A DNA stretch of 64,000 bases, taken from positions 158,484 through 222,483 of the forward strand of contig DAMANX010000003.1 in the NCBI GenBank assembly GCA_032073245.1, read 5' to 3'. This DNA is from QVMG01 sp032073245 (GTDB lineage Bacteria > Bacteroidota > Bacteroidia > Bacteroidales > Tannerellaceae). This document shows, piece after piece, positions 1 through 8,716 of the stretch; positions within the stretch are counted from its first letter, which is position 1; each line of letters opens with the position of its first letter. The notes beneath the pieces were generated by a model, which ran no database searches, was not told where the DNA came from, and saw only the letters and a list, made by a program, of their open reading frames with translations. Position numbers and translations under genes: made by a program.

Positions 1-1414
1 TATTACGATCATCTATAGAGTGTACTTCGCATGTAATGGAGACTATTATATCTCCTTTAATATTCGGTATTGTAATGATATTGTCATTTATATCTACTGT
101 TCCACAATTACCCTTTGGGGCAATTTTAGCTCCGTATTTATAAGTGATTTTCTCATTTACAGAGGTCATTGATAACACCAGATTACTACCTTCTGTTACA
201 GAAATAGTATTTCCTTCACCTTGATGTTCAGAAGTTACTTGCACTTCCACCTCTTCATCATCATATTTAAGCGTTACGCAAGGTCTGTTCTGATATTCAT
301 AGACTCCTATATCTATTTGACCTTGGTTTATCCGATTATTTCCATTCAAATCTGTTAATACTGGGTTTATACTGTTGCTTCCGGCATTGATAAGCGGACT
401 GTCTTCCTCAGGATTAAAGTTTACATCCCATTCCGGATTTGTGTCTTTTTTCAGGTTATTATTTCCTTCAAGTTCTATACCTTCTATAAGACAATAGCCA
501 TAAGTACCTTGGCCAGCATTACGAATATTATCATTGTTGCCATCATCCCTATTACCATATACTATGGTATTATATAACTTTGGTTTAGCTCCTTTCTCCC
601 ACAAAAAAGAACTCTGATTATAAATTCCTCCACCATCATCTGCATAATTATTTGCAATTGTGGCATTTATAAGTTCCGGATTCGATTCTCTGGAATTATA
701 TATACCACCTCCTTCATCTTTTGATGTATTTCCATATATTAATACATTAATAAATTGAGGGGAAGAGGTATCATTATAGACACCAGCTCCATTTCCATCC
801 GCTTTATTTCCGGTAATAATTACATTTTTAATAATCGGAGTTGCATTTACATTATATAAACCTCCTCCATGATATTTAGTTACATTTACAACATTCCTTA
901 TTCCTCTATCCTGATATACATTTACTGCAGAGTCGAAAACACCATCATCCGTTGCATACCCTCCTGTAATTGTCAAGCCGTCTAAAGTAGGGGAGATTCT
1001 ATCAGACTTTTCGGGACCTGCTATAATTACAACATTAAAAGAATTATCTTTATCTCTACCATCTAAAATGGTTGGATAAAGAGCTATATTACGAATTTCC
1101 TGAGAAGGAGTACTTTTATCCGAATATCCACCTTCTATAGTAATATTCTCACGTATAAGAAAGGCTTTTGTTCGGGGTCCATGCAAATTGTTTTCACCAC
1201 CTGATTTTCTGGTGGGATAATAATTACCCTGGGCTACTTTTATTATATCCCCGCCTTTAGCTTTATCTAAAGCCGATTGTAAACTGGTTGGAGATTCCCA
1301 TGAGCTTCCGTCTCCTGTGTTCCCACTCGCTTTCACATGATAAGTTTCTGCCTGCACCTGCACTATAAACAAGCTAGTTAAGGCTGTTAATAAGCATAAG
1401 TAAAGATGTTTCAT
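1..1414 (-). CDS. Secreted right-handed beta-helix protein, truncated at the window edge
   Basis: The frame is open from an ATG at 1414 to the left edge, at least 471 codons, with no stop, so the C-terminus lies outside. The start MKHLYLCLLTALTSLFIVQV is a signal peptide ending near AQA/AET. The body shows repeated beta-helix turns such as GGGLYNVNATP, GAGVYNDTSSPQF, GGGIYNSRESNPE and GGGIYNQSSF, each followed by an 'iIyGN' or 'iIaNN' strand. After these comes DLNGNNRINQGQIDIGVYEY, the usual end of this type of repeat domain in Bacteroidetes surface proteins (choice-of-anchor Q / polymorphic-outer-membrane-like). About 80 residues follow and look like the start of a bacterial Ig-like module. 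It is probably surface-exposed and acts as an adhesin or carbohydrate-binding protein. A C-terminal sorting or adhesion domain is expected but not visible. Function is inferred from fold only. Confidence 0.8.
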   Translation of the reverse strand, partial: MKHLYLCLLTALTSLFIVQVQAETYHVKASGNTGDGSSWESPTSLQSALDKAKGGDIIKVAQGNYYPTRKSGGENNLHGPRTKAFLIRENITIEGGYSDKSTPSQEIRNIALYPTILDGRDKDNSFNVVIIAGPEKSDRISPTLDGLTITGGYATDDGVFDSAVNVYQDRGIRNVVNVTKYHGGGLYNVNATPIIKNVIITGNKADGNGAGVYNDTSSPQFINVLIYGNTSKDEGGGIYNSRESNPELINATIANNYADDGGGIYNQSSFLWEKGAKPKLYNTIVYGNRDDGNNDNIRNAGQGTYGYCLIEGIELEGNNNLKKDTNPEWDVNFNPEEDSPLINAGSNSINPVLTDLNGNNRINQGQIDIGVYEYQNRPCVTLKYDDEEVEVQVTSEHQGEGNTISVTEGSNLVLSMTSVNEKITYKYGAKIAPKGNCGTVDINDNIITIPNIKGDIIVSITCEVHSIDDRN

Positions 1415-1533
1415 TTTAATTGTTTTTGGGGTTGTAATTATTTTTCATTACTACCGTATGCAGAATAGGATCTTGGTTATCTTTAAAGTTAAGATGTGGT
1501 TAGTCTATATCAGCATAATCAGGTAATGATTAG

Positions 1534-1541
1534 CAAACATA
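1534..1541 (-). promoter_or_regulatory. Putative -7 box for the beta-helix gene
   Basis: Read on the minus strand this is TATGTTTG, a match to the Bacteroidetes -7 consensus TAnnTTTG. It lies about 120 bp upstream of the ATG at 1414. No clear -33 box is visible, so the call is tentative. Confidence 0.35.
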
Positions 1542-1637
1542 AAGTGAATTCATGAAAATCATATAATAAAAAAGGAGGTTTTACAAATGGATAAACTTTA
1601 TTTTAAGAGAAGAAATTAGTAAGGCTGTTACGTTTTT

Positions 1638-1690
1638 TGAAAAAAAATCAAATTCTCCAGCCAAAACTAATTTATTTCGGCTGGAGAAAG
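1638..1690 (-). terminator. Rho-independent terminator after the DUF4132 gene
   Basis: TTCTCCAGCC at 1653-1662 pairs perfectly with GGCTGGAGAA at 1679-1688. On the minus strand the hairpin is followed by a T-rich run (complement of the A-run at 1640-1647). It begins 5-10 bp past the stop codon of the minus-strand gene ending at 1695. Confidence 0.8.
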
Positions 1691-1694
1691 CATT

Positions 1695-4625
1695 TCAATG
1701 CTTTATTCGTATTTGATCCAATATAAATGGATCCTTTATCTTCTGATCCTCTGCGAACAGGATAATCTTGGAAAGAATCTCTGCCGTCTTTGGGTCTTCA
1801 TCGACAAAGGGCAGGAAGAGGCGTCCGCGATGTTGTGAATGTACAGGAAGTACATTGATTGCCGCTCCGGCTTCCTGATGAATTATGCCGCTTCCCAAAT
1901 GGATGTTAAAGTTGCCCATTGTTCCGGTGATAAAGGCAAAGTTCTTTTCGATACGGACGTTATCCAGTTTGAACAGAGGCAGGGTAAAGGTGACGATCGC
2001 GGCACGCATCTCGATGGTAGAATGGCTTGTTTCAGGATCGACTCCACCGACATGGGCTACGCTGACGGCCAGGTCGACATCTCGCATTACTTCGGAGAAG
2101 ATTACGTCGGGGATTTGGCCAACAGGGATCGGTTTGTTGCTTTTCCGGTCGTGGAAGGCTACCCATTCCAGGGTGGGTGCTTCAGCGTCTGCGGGACTGA
2201 ACCAATCAGCCAGGGCGTAGATCGTGGCGACGATGTTTTCTTTGTAATAGATCTTTTGTAATCCGTCTTCGTAGTTGGCTACCCAGCGGCGGCTTTTTAG
2301 TACAGCGACTGTTTTTTGCGGTTGGATCTGATTGCCTGCATAACGCAGGGAGTCCATCATGGGGCGTTCTTCGTTGGTCTTCACATATAGTTCGCGGAAC
2401 ATTTGTTTGAAAGGCTGGCGTATCTTGTTATCGAAAAGGTAACGTTGGTATGCGGCCCAGCTTTCTTGCTTATATAGGTCGACCGGGTGGGCGATGCGCA
2501 CTTCCGTTGCCGGTTTTTGCTGTTGTATCTCTCCATCTGGTGTAACGAGTGCTTTCTCGCGGTAAAAGCCTGTTTCTCCTTTTGTGGTGACAAATACGAG
2601 GTTACGCAACAGGGGCCATACGACAGGGTTCTGTGTCAGCTCTTCCAGGTCTTTGATCAGGAATGGGGTTTCATCTTCCATTGCTTGTTCGAGCATCAGG
2701 CGGGAACGGGAATGCTGGTCTTTCAGTTTTTTGTGGACTTCTTTGAGTTCCTCGATATAGGGGTCTTTTTTTAATTTTGCGGGTGCGCTATTGAGTGCTT
2801 TTCCGGCTTTGAGGTAGTTGACCGATGATTTTCCTTCTTCGTCAATGCTGATGTATACTTCTATTCCTTCTATTTCTTTCGGGGTAAAATAGGGCTGCAT
2901 GTCTTTGATCAGGGCAGTTTCCATACTCCACGTAAGACGGGTCACGTCGGTATATCCGGCGTTGCGTGCCAGATTTTGCATTCCAATGGCCACAGCTTTC
3001 TTTTCGCTTTCCTGGCGTTGGGCGCCGAAGGTTTTGCTTTCTTTCAGGAATTTCTGCAGATACTGGTAGCGTTCCAACAAGTCGGAATTTGTTTTCTTAT
3101 TCAAAGGGATAAGGCAATAGGCCATCAACAGGTCTTTGTTGCGTTTATCGGCAATCTGCCGGCGTGTTTCTTTCGGATCGAGTTTGCCATTCACCGCATC
3201 GGCATATTTGCGGGCACGGGTATGTCCCGTTCCGGAGGAAATGTATTTTGCAGCATCGTAGACGACAGCAAAACGTTTCTCGCCGATCTCGTTATAGGCT
3301 TCGCGGAACCAGTCGATATCAAAAGCGCCGCCTTTCAGGTCTTCCACATCGATCGGTGTGAAACGGGCTATAATGGCTTTTTTACGATCGTCGCACCATT
3401 CGTTCAGGTGGGCATGGAAGTAATATCCGGCGCTATAGAGGCCTTTCCAACCGATACATTCTTCTATGATTTCAAGCCATTGAGGGGCATACATTCCGGC
3501 TTCGACCAATCTTTCGTCGGTTATACCCGTTCCTTCCAGCTGCGCCCGGAGCGTTTTCGATGTATCGTCTGCTGCCGGAAATGAGCAGCGCATCAGTTTG
3601 CTGAGTACTTCTTTTTTAGTGAAGTTCGAGTTATAATAGTAGTCCGACCGTCCGAAGGTGTCTTTTTCTAAGGCTTTCAATATGTTTATGAGGGTGGCTG
3701 CTCCTTCTACCCGTTCGAGTTTCATGGCCAGGGGCGATACTTCGGTTGCCGAGTCGCCTCGTTTCAGTTCGATGTCCAGGATACGGGATGTGACTTTCTG
3801 CAATATTTTTTTGATACCCGACAAATCGGCGCCTTCTCTGATCCTCAGCCGTCGAAGCCGCCACGGACTAAGTTTGCCGGTGAAATAGACGGATACTTCG
3901 TTCAGATGGTCGAGGGCATTGATGCGTACCATTAACTCACGGATAACTTCCGTTTCGGGGATAATTCCTTTTGTGTAGGCTTCGCCGAATTCAAAAATGG
4001 AGAGATGAGGTTCTGGGAACGAAGCGATCGGGTCGGTATGGAGAAAATCTGCTTTCTGGTAATAAAGGTAGCGCAGGATAAAATAAGCATCGAAGCCTTC
4101 ATCGGAATCGCTTCTTCCAAACTTTTCACTAAACCAGAAGGATATTGCCGGATGTTGATGGATAAAGGTGGTACGTTTGTGTACCGTTTTCTGCCAGTCG
4201 GTATAGGAAAAGATCATCCGGCTACTTTCTTTTTCCATATAGGGATAGAAGCTAAGAAGGATATTGCGGGATAGGTTCTGTGCGTATATTTCGTCCCAAT
4301 ATTCGCGGGTAAGTACAGGGATGATACGTTTGATTATATCAGCATAGCGTAACTGTCCGATCTTCTTTTTCAATCCTGTGAGGTCGAAACCATAGAAGTT
4401 GCGGATATCGGGCAGAAATTCCTCATCCATCCGTTCGTATACGCTGCCGGGGGCACTGTCTTCGCCCCAGTTGGTGCCACAGGCAAACGCGAGTTGCAAC
4501 AGTTGGCTGAAGTTTCCGATCTCTTCTTTATAAAATGCCCGCCATACATCGGCCAGCGGATAACGGTCGAGCTCGTTAGGTTCTTCTTCTTCTTTTTTGA
4601 TCTCGAGGTAGTTGTTTTGAAGCAT
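1695..4625 (-). CDS. DUF4132-family protein, C-terminal fragment after frameshift
   Basis: This 976-aa frame holds the C-terminal two thirds of a very large DUF4132 (MolR-like) protein. The last 200 residues carry the family hallmark: a Lys/Arg-rich 'WVAFHDRKSNKPIPVGQIPD' block, a beta-rich stretch, HLGSGIIHQEAGAAINVLPV, then HRGRLFLPFVDEDPKTAEI. The ATG at 4625 is probably not a genuine start. The same frame continues upstream as REEQFTGIYGYQF before M, and the neighbouring frame ending at 4370 supplies the missing N-terminal part. A two-base change in the CA repeat at 4664-4672 would join both into one protein of roughly 1,680 residues. The molecular role of DUF4132 proteins is not established. 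The gene lies in a more GC-rich stretch than most of the window. Confidence 0.8.
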   Translation of the reverse strand: MLQNNYLEIKKEEEEPNELDRYPLADVWRAFYKEEIGNFSQLLQLAFACGTNWGEDSAPGSVYERMDEEFLPDIRNFYGFDLTGLKKKIGQLRYADIIKRIIPVLTREYWDEIYAQNLSRNILLSFYPYMEKESSRMIFSYTDWQKTVHKRTTFIHQHPAISFWFSEKFGRSDSDEGFDAYFILRYLYYQKADFLHTDPIASFPEPHLSIFEFGEAYTKGIIPETEVIRELMVRINALDHLNEVSVYFTGKLSPWRLRRLRIREGADLSGIKKILQKVTSRILDIELKRGDSATEVSPLAMKLERVEGAATLINILKALEKDTFGRSDYYYNSNFTKKEVLSKLMRCSFPAADDTSKTLRAQLEGTGITDERLVEAGMYAPQWLEIIEECIGWKGLYSAGYYFHAHLNEWCDDRKKAIIARFTPIDVEDLKGGAFDIDWFREAYNEIGEKRFAVVYDAAKYISSGTGHTRARKYADAVNGKLDPKETRRQIADKRNKDLLMAYCLIPLNKKTNSDLLERYQYLQKFLKESKTFGAQRQESEKKAVAIGMQNLARNAGYTDVTRLTWSMETALIKDMQPYFTPKEIEGIEVYISIDEEGKSSVNYLKAGKALNSAPAKLKKDPYIEELKEVHKKLKDQHSRSRLMLEQAMEDETPFLIKDLEELTQNPVVWPLLRNLVFVTTKGETGFYREKALVTPDGEIQQQKPATEVRIAHPVDLYKQESWAAYQRYLFDNKIRQPFKQMFRELYVKTNEERPMMDSLRYAGNQIQPQKTVAVLKSRRWVANYEDGLQKIYYKENIVATIYALADWFSPADAEAPTLEWVAFHDRKSNKPIPVGQIPDVIFSEVMRDVDLAVSVAHVGGVDPETSHSTIEMRAAIVTFTLPLFKLDNVRIEKNFAFITGTMGNFNIHLGSGIIHQEAGAAINVLPVHSQHRGRLFLPFVDEDPKTAEILSKIILFAEDQKIKDPFILDQIRIKH

Positions 4626-6742
4626 GAACTGATAGCCATAGATTCCCGTAAATTGCTCTTCTCTGTGTGTGTTTCGACGAGGCTGTTGAGTTTTTCAAAC
4701 AGACCGAGGGCATCTGCTTTGGGTTTGTTGCCCAATAGTTTTTTAAAGAACGATCCTTCCTGAAAGAGTGAAAACGCTTGTTTGAGGTCGAAATCGGCAT
4801 CCGGTTGCAATGCAGGGAGTGTGATTTCTTCCTTCGGATCAAAAAGTCCGTAGCCATTGGCTTTATTAAAGGTGGCCACATCCTGCTGCGCTCCGGTCAG
4901 CTGGTCGATCAGTACCTGTTCCTTCATCGAGGGTTTGGCAATGGCTTCTACGAGTGGCAGCGAGCTTTCGACTACCTTTCCGTATTCTTTGTTGGCCCTT
5001 ACGGTCAGGAGCATATCCAACGCCGCTATCCGTTTATCGGTTATCGTATCGGCAAGGAGCCGTTCGATAGTTTGTGCGAGTTGGCAAGGCTTTTGTTTCA
5101 GGAGCAATTTGATGGCATTCTGCCGCAAGTCGCCAGCTTTGAAGCGTAACAGGTCTTCAATCAGCATATATTGTGCTTCGTCCAGTGCGATTGAGTCTAA
5201 CACTTCGAAAGCTTCTGCACGGGGGTATTCGGCACGGTCGCCCAATGCCCGTGTGACGGTTTCTTTCTGGATAGGGGTCGACGGTTTCTTCAATAGGCTG
5301 CGTATAAAGTTGCGCCGCGTATAGCTCGACATTTGTGAAAAATAGAGACAGGCGTCGTCAATCAGTTTCTTGTTTTTGGAAATATACACAAGTGCCGCCA
5401 TCTTATCGACTACTTCCTGTCGGGTCAGTTCCTTATCATACCAGGGGAAGATAAAAGGGGAGAATGTTTGTTTTTCTTTCACTTTTCCCTGTAGTTCCTT
5501 CAGTAGTTCATATTGTTTTTCGGCTTCTTCCTGTGAAGTGAAATATTCGTCGAAATTGCTCTTCTCCGTATAGTAACTATGGAAATTCACGCCTTGCAGG
5601 TAGCTATCCAGATAAGCCGCCACAAGGGAAAAGTCATCGCGGTAGAGTTCGAGCGCCTTCTTTGCCATCGTGCGTTGCAGCCGGTTCGACTGCGTGGCGT
5701 TGAGGTAATAAAACAATACCTGTATCTTGTGTTTAACTCCTTCCTGCAAAAGGAAACCGGCTATAGGCTCAATATCTTCCATCCGGTGGAATCCTGTGAT
5801 CCACAGGCCCAGGTAGGCTTCTATTGCATCGATGTTCTCGAGACATTCGGCTGCATACTGAGGGTCTGCCAATACGCGGTCGATCAGTTCGATCTGTTTC
5901 TGGCTGATGCGGTCAGCATCCGTTTCGTTCACCAGTCCCGTCCAGGTTCCCACAGCGCGTTTGACGGCCGAGAAGCGTTGCAGATTATTGTCTTTGATCA
6001 ACCGGAAAAGGTAGGTAAATCCTTCTATGGTTCCGCTGTCCATTGTTTCGGCAATCGACTGGCGAAGGCCTTCCTGTAGCTTTGCAGCCAATAGGAGTTT
6101 TCCTTCCATTTCATACAGTTCCCGGCTTTGGCTCATCACGATGCCTTGCAGCAGATTGTAGGTCACAATGCCGGAATGGTTGTTGTCGCTGCAAAGGATA
6201 TCTTTGACCTGTTCGATTACGGCACGGTTATCGTTGTCGATCTCCACAGCGAGCAATCCTGCATAATCGATATCCCCGATAAAGGTTCTTTCTTCCTCTG
6301 TACGGCCTCCTTTCAATATCGTTTCAATGGAAAGTCCGGAGGCTGCGATCGAAAAGAAGTCTTTCAGCCGGTCGAGTGCTTTCTGATAGTGATAAAGAGG
6401 ATCCTCAGTGCGGACCGGGCGCCGGTAGTAACCCCGGGTATAGGGATAGAGGGGCATCTTTCCGAGCCATTTCACATATTTTTCGGCGTAGTCGTCGCCC
6501 AGCATATAGTTCAACACTTCACGCCGTCCGTTGTCGAACAATTCTTCTGTACGGGTTACTTTTTTCTTGCGGATCAGCTCGTGAAAATAATTGTCGGCAT
6601 CCGAATCGTTAGTTTCCATCCGTGCGATAAGTTTGTCAAACAACAGGATTTCGCCTATACTGAGTTTACCTTTTCTTTGTTTCTTCTGCTCCAGATAGCC
6701 TTCGACCATCTCATTGGATTCTTTCCTCCAGAAAATGCCCAT
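4370..6742 (-). CDS. DUF4132-family protein, N-terminal fragment (frameshifted)
   Basis: The frame starts with MGIFWRKESNEMVEG and runs 790 codons, but only about the first 690 look native. These are alpha-helical, HEAT-like repeats resembling the N-terminal part of Bacteroides DUF4132/DUF5724 proteins, ending near LFEKLNSLVETH. After the CA repeat at 4664-4672 the translation becomes a low-complexity out-of-frame reading (SRSKKKKKNLTSST...) of sequence that encodes real protein in the next frame, and it stops at 4370. The gene is therefore a frameshifted 5' half. It follows the small conserved gene at 6768-7187 by 25 bp, so the two are probably co-transcribed. Either this is a real inactivating or phase-variable mutation, or a sequencing error; the sequence alone cannot tell. 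Confidence 0.8.
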   Translation of the reverse strand: MGIFWRKESNEMVEGYLEQKKQRKGKLSIGEILLFDKLIARMETNDSDADNYFHELIRKKKVTRTEELFDNGRREVLNYMLGDDYAEKYVKWLGKMPLYPYTRGYYRRPVRTEDPLYHYQKALDRLKDFFSIAASGLSIETILKGGRTEEERTFIGDIDYAGLLAVEIDNDNRAVIEQVKDILCSDNNHSGIVTYNLLQGIVMSQSRELYEMEGKLLLAAKLQEGLRQSIAETMDSGTIEGFTYLFRLIKDNNLQRFSAVKRAVGTWTGLVNETDADRISQKQIELIDRVLADPQYAAECLENIDAIEAYLGLWITGFHRMEDIEPIAGFLLQEGVKHKIQVLFYYLNATQSNRLQRTMAKKALELYRDDFSLVAAYLDSYLQGVNFHSYYTEKSNFDEYFTSQEEAEKQYELLKELQGKVKEKQTFSPFIFPWYDKELTRQEVVDKMAALVYISKNKKLIDDACLYFSQMSSYTRRNFIRSLLKKPSTPIQKETVTRALGDRAEYPRAEAFEVLDSIALDEAQYMLIEDLLRFKAGDLRQNAIKLLLKQKPCQLAQTIERLLADTITDKRIAALDMLLTVRANKEYGKVVESSLPLVEAIAKPSMKEQVLIDQLTGAQQDVATFNKANGYGLFDPKEEITLPALQPDADFDLKQAFSLFQEGSFFKKLLGNKPKADALGLFEKLNSLVETHTEKSNLRESMAISSCFKTTTSRSKKKKKNLTSSTVIRWPMYGGHFIKKRSETSANCCNSRLPVAPTGAKTVPPAAYTNGWMRNFCPISATSMVSTSQD
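4664..4674 (-). other. CA-dinucleotide repeat carrying the DUF4132 frameshift
   Basis: The minus strand reads AAACACACACAGAG here. Removing one CA unit restores a continuous reading frame: LVETHREEQFTGIYGYQF followed by MLQNNYLEIKK. The joined sequence reads as normal protein on both sides, which places the slip within this short tandem repeat. Confidence 0.75.
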
Positions 6743-6767
6743 AATAGTAAAGTTTGTTTTTTATCGA

Positions 6768-7187
6768 CTACCACATTCTGCCTGCCAACAGGGTGAGGCG
6801 GATAAAGGTTAGTTCGTTGTTTTCCGATAATTCAATTTGTTCTTGTAGTGATTTGAGTTCTTTGTCGTCCACAAATACCCGAAAGATACCGTCTTCGAAC
6901 GACAGGAGTGCATTTTCCACAGCCTTCGGGGTTTCGGCCGGAAGCCCATTATAGTTCACTCCGAATGCTATCTTCCCGGATGCCGATTTTTCCTCTATTT
7001 CTTCGGCAGTCAGGTACTTCAGGAGTTCGCTTTCTGCTAAACGGTTGTTGTATTTTTTTACCTGCTCAATGACTACTGTGGTTATCAATTCGGCAGTGGT
7101 TGCAGGTTTTGTTTCAATCAGGATAGGCTGTTTCTCAATACTTTGTTTCCGCTTACCTAATTGCTTTACATTGACATATAACTGCAT
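6768..7187 (-). CDS. Conserved small protein paired with DUF4132
   Basis: The frame opens at 7238, but the ATG at 7187 (MQLYVNVKQLGKRKQ, 139 aa) is the better start because homology-like sequence begins there. The C-terminal half contains ASGKIAFGVNYN, AVENALLSFEDGIFRVF and the ending LTFIRLTLLAGRMW. I recall this ending from conserved hypothetical proteins encoded beside DUF4132 genes in several phyla, which suggests an obligate partner. There is no signal peptide or membrane segment, so it is likely cytoplasmic. It lies 25 bp upstream of the frameshifted DUF4132 gene and is probably the first gene of that operon. The function is unknown. Confidence 0.7.
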   Translation of the reverse strand: MQLYVNVKQLGKRKQSIEKQPILIETKPATTAELITTVVIEQVKKYNNRLAESELLKYLTAEEIEEKSASGKIAFGVNYNGLPAETPKAVENALLSFEDGIFRVFVDDKELKSLQEQIELSENNELTFIRLTLLAGRMW

Positions 7188-7309
7188 GGTATCGCTATTT
7201 ACTTGTTGGCAAATTAACGAATTATTCCTGATAAACACCAGAAATAGTTTAATTAATCAGAATACTTTATATTACTCTTATTAAAAATTTCCCGCAATAC
7301 CATTTTGTC

Positions 7310-7364
7310 AAATTATACATATAATTTCTCCAAACTATACATAGTACTTAGCTAAACTATGTAT
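7310..7364 (-). promoter_or_regulatory. Three 11-bp direct repeats at 22-bp period, candidate operator
   Basis: AAATTATACAT (7310-7320), AAACTATACAT (7332-7342) and AAACTATGTAT (7354-7364) are spaced exactly 22 bp apart, two helical turns. The last two also form an inverted repeat, CTATACATAG/CTATGTATAG. They lie 120-180 bp upstream of the small DUF4132-partner gene. Paired direct repeats with this period resemble LytTR-type regulator sites, which is inference only. Confidence 0.45.
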
Positions 7365-7449
7365 AGAAACACTTTTTAATCTATCATTTATCTGGGAAAT
7401 AAATAAAAAAGGTTCCTTTATGTAATTATGAAAAGTATTAAGGTTATGA

Positions 7450-7971
7450 TTAAAATCCAAATGTGTATCCCACACTATAAAATAATCGATTACCGTAAGG
7501 TGAATCATCATTCTGAGCTACGTCATATTGGATCATTGCAGTAACTGGACCCAATCGAACACCGGCACCCACAAGACATACCGGAATAAACTTCTCATCT
7601 TTTATTTTCTCATTTGTTACTCTGTATTCAACGCTTCTCCACATTCTATTAATTTCGGGCTGCACTTGAAGAACAATGTAAGGTATCGGATAAAATCTGC
7701 CATAAAGGTTAAAGCCCAGATAATTATTGGTTTGCTTAAATTGATCATTATCGTATTTCTGGCTATAATGTGAATATGTAAAGCCTGCACCTGCATTTAG
7801 ATATTGGGAAAAGTTATATCCCACTTGCGGAGCAATATTCACCAACGTATAATCACCGAATTGAAGTCCAAGCCCACCACCAAAGGTCAATCGGCTCGGT
7901 TGAAATTGTGCCTGAGCTGTGAAACACATACCGCCAATAAATATACACAATAGTAAGATTATCTTTTTCAT
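7450..7971 (-). CDS. Small outer-membrane beta-barrel protein
   Basis: This 173-aa protein begins MKKIILLLCIFIGGMCF with a signal peptide cleaved after AQA. The mature part consists of alternating amphipathic strands (LTFGGGLGLQFG, LVNIAPQVGYNF, AGAGFTYSHYS, NYLGFNLYGRFY) and ends with an aromatic residue in YSVGYTFGF, as outer-membrane barrels do. The size fits an eight-stranded barrel of the OmpA/OmpX-like 'outer membrane protein beta-barrel' group. It stands alone, with a gap of about 260 bp to the next minus-strand gene. The ligand or role cannot be read from the sequence. Confidence 0.75.
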   Translation of the reverse strand: MKKIILLLCIFIGGMCFTAQAQFQPSRLTFGGGLGLQFGDYTLVNIAPQVGYNFSQYLNAGAGFTYSHYSQKYDNDQFKQTNNYLGFNLYGRFYPIPYIVLQVQPEINRMWRSVEYRVTNEKIKDEKFIPVCLVGAGVRLGPVTAMIQYDVAQNDDSPYGNRLFYSVGYTFGF

Positions 7972-8097
7972 ATCAGATTATTTAATAATTACAATATTAC
8001 TGATTTTCAATTACCCTTACAAATAGAAACGTTTTAGATAAAGAATTGTTCTAAAAATAATATATTTGTAGATTCATAAACCTTAAATAATCTTACT

Positions 8098-8697
8098 ATG
8101 GAAATCCAGATTATACAAAACAAAATTTATGAGATAAGAGGGCAACGGGTCATGTTGGATTCTGATTTGGCGGAATTATATGGTGTTGAAACCAGAATTC
8201 TAAATCAAGCAGTAAAACGAAATTCACAACGATTTCCTTCTGATTTCATGTTTCAACTCACTCAATATGAAGAAGATAGTTTGAGATCACAAATTGTGAT
8301 CTCAAACCAAAGTGAAAATAATGAAATTTTAAAGTCACAAATTGTGACTTCAAACAAAGGAGGAAGAAGATACTCCTCACAAGTATTTACCGAACACGGC
8401 GTTACTATGCTCTCAAGCGTCCTACGCAGTCATACAGCCATCGAAATCAACATTCAGATTGTCCGGGCATTTATTGCCTTACGCCAATTGGTATTAGATA
8501 ACAGACAAGTAATTGAACAATTAAGCGACGTTCAAAAACAAATAAAAATCCTTCAGGAAGATATAGAAAGCCTATCCAAAGACCATGAAAACTATGAGCA
8601 ACATTTTGATGATATATACATTGCCTTAGCAGAACTTGCCAAACAGGATAAAACCAAGCAAAAAACTCCATTACCCAAAGTTGGATATGTAAAGTAG
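8098..8697 (+). CDS. ORF6N domain-containing DNA-binding protein
   Basis: The 199-aa protein begins MEIQIIQNKIYEIRGQRVML and matches the ORF6N (KilA-N-related) domain: DLAELYGVETRILNQAVKRN, RFPSDFMFQLT and GGRRYSSQVFTEHGVTMLSS are its typical blocks in residues 1-125. The C-terminal third is predicted coiled coil (QVIEQLSDVQKQIKILQED...). ORF6N proteins are common as phage or accessory DNA-binding proteins in Bacteroidetes. Between the two conserved blocks the short motif LRSQIVISN is duplicated as LKSQIVTSN, and the DNA encoding both copies is palindromic. No other phage genes surround it. A role in regulating its own transcription is possible but unproven. Confidence 0.85.
   Translation: MEIQIIQNKIYEIRGQRVMLDSDLAELYGVETRILNQAVKRNSQRFPSDFMFQLTQYEEDSLRSQIVISNQSENNEILKSQIVTSNKGGRRYSSQVFTEHGVTMLSSVLRSHTAIEINIQIVRAFIALRQLVLDNRQVIEQLSDVQKQIKILQEDIESLSKDHENYEQHFDDIYIALAELAKQDKTKQKTPLPKVGYVK
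8279..8350 (+). repeat. Two palindromes in a diverged 48-bp duplication inside the ORF6N gene
   Basis: Positions 8279-8307 form a perfect 29-bp palindrome centred on 8293. Positions 8332-8350 form a perfect 19-bp palindrome centred on 8341. Both share the core TCACAAATTGTGA and their centres are 48 bp (16 codons) apart. Confidence 0.85.
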
Positions 8698-8716
8698 TTC
8701 GCATTGAATAAATAAC

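Noticed and set aside
2976..3584. Plus-strand 202-aa open frame
   Set aside because: It lies wholly antisense within the DUF4132 gene, with composition expected of a shadow frame in GC-richer coding DNA. No domain is recognisable.
4370..4625. C-terminal tail of the 790-aa frame
   Set aside because: The Lys- and Ser-rich tail is an out-of-frame reading of DNA that encodes normal DUF4132 sequence in the adjacent frame, so it is a frameshift product.
6128..6796. Plus-strand 222-aa open frame
   Set aside because: Antisense to the N-terminal DUF4132 fragment, with no family resemblance.
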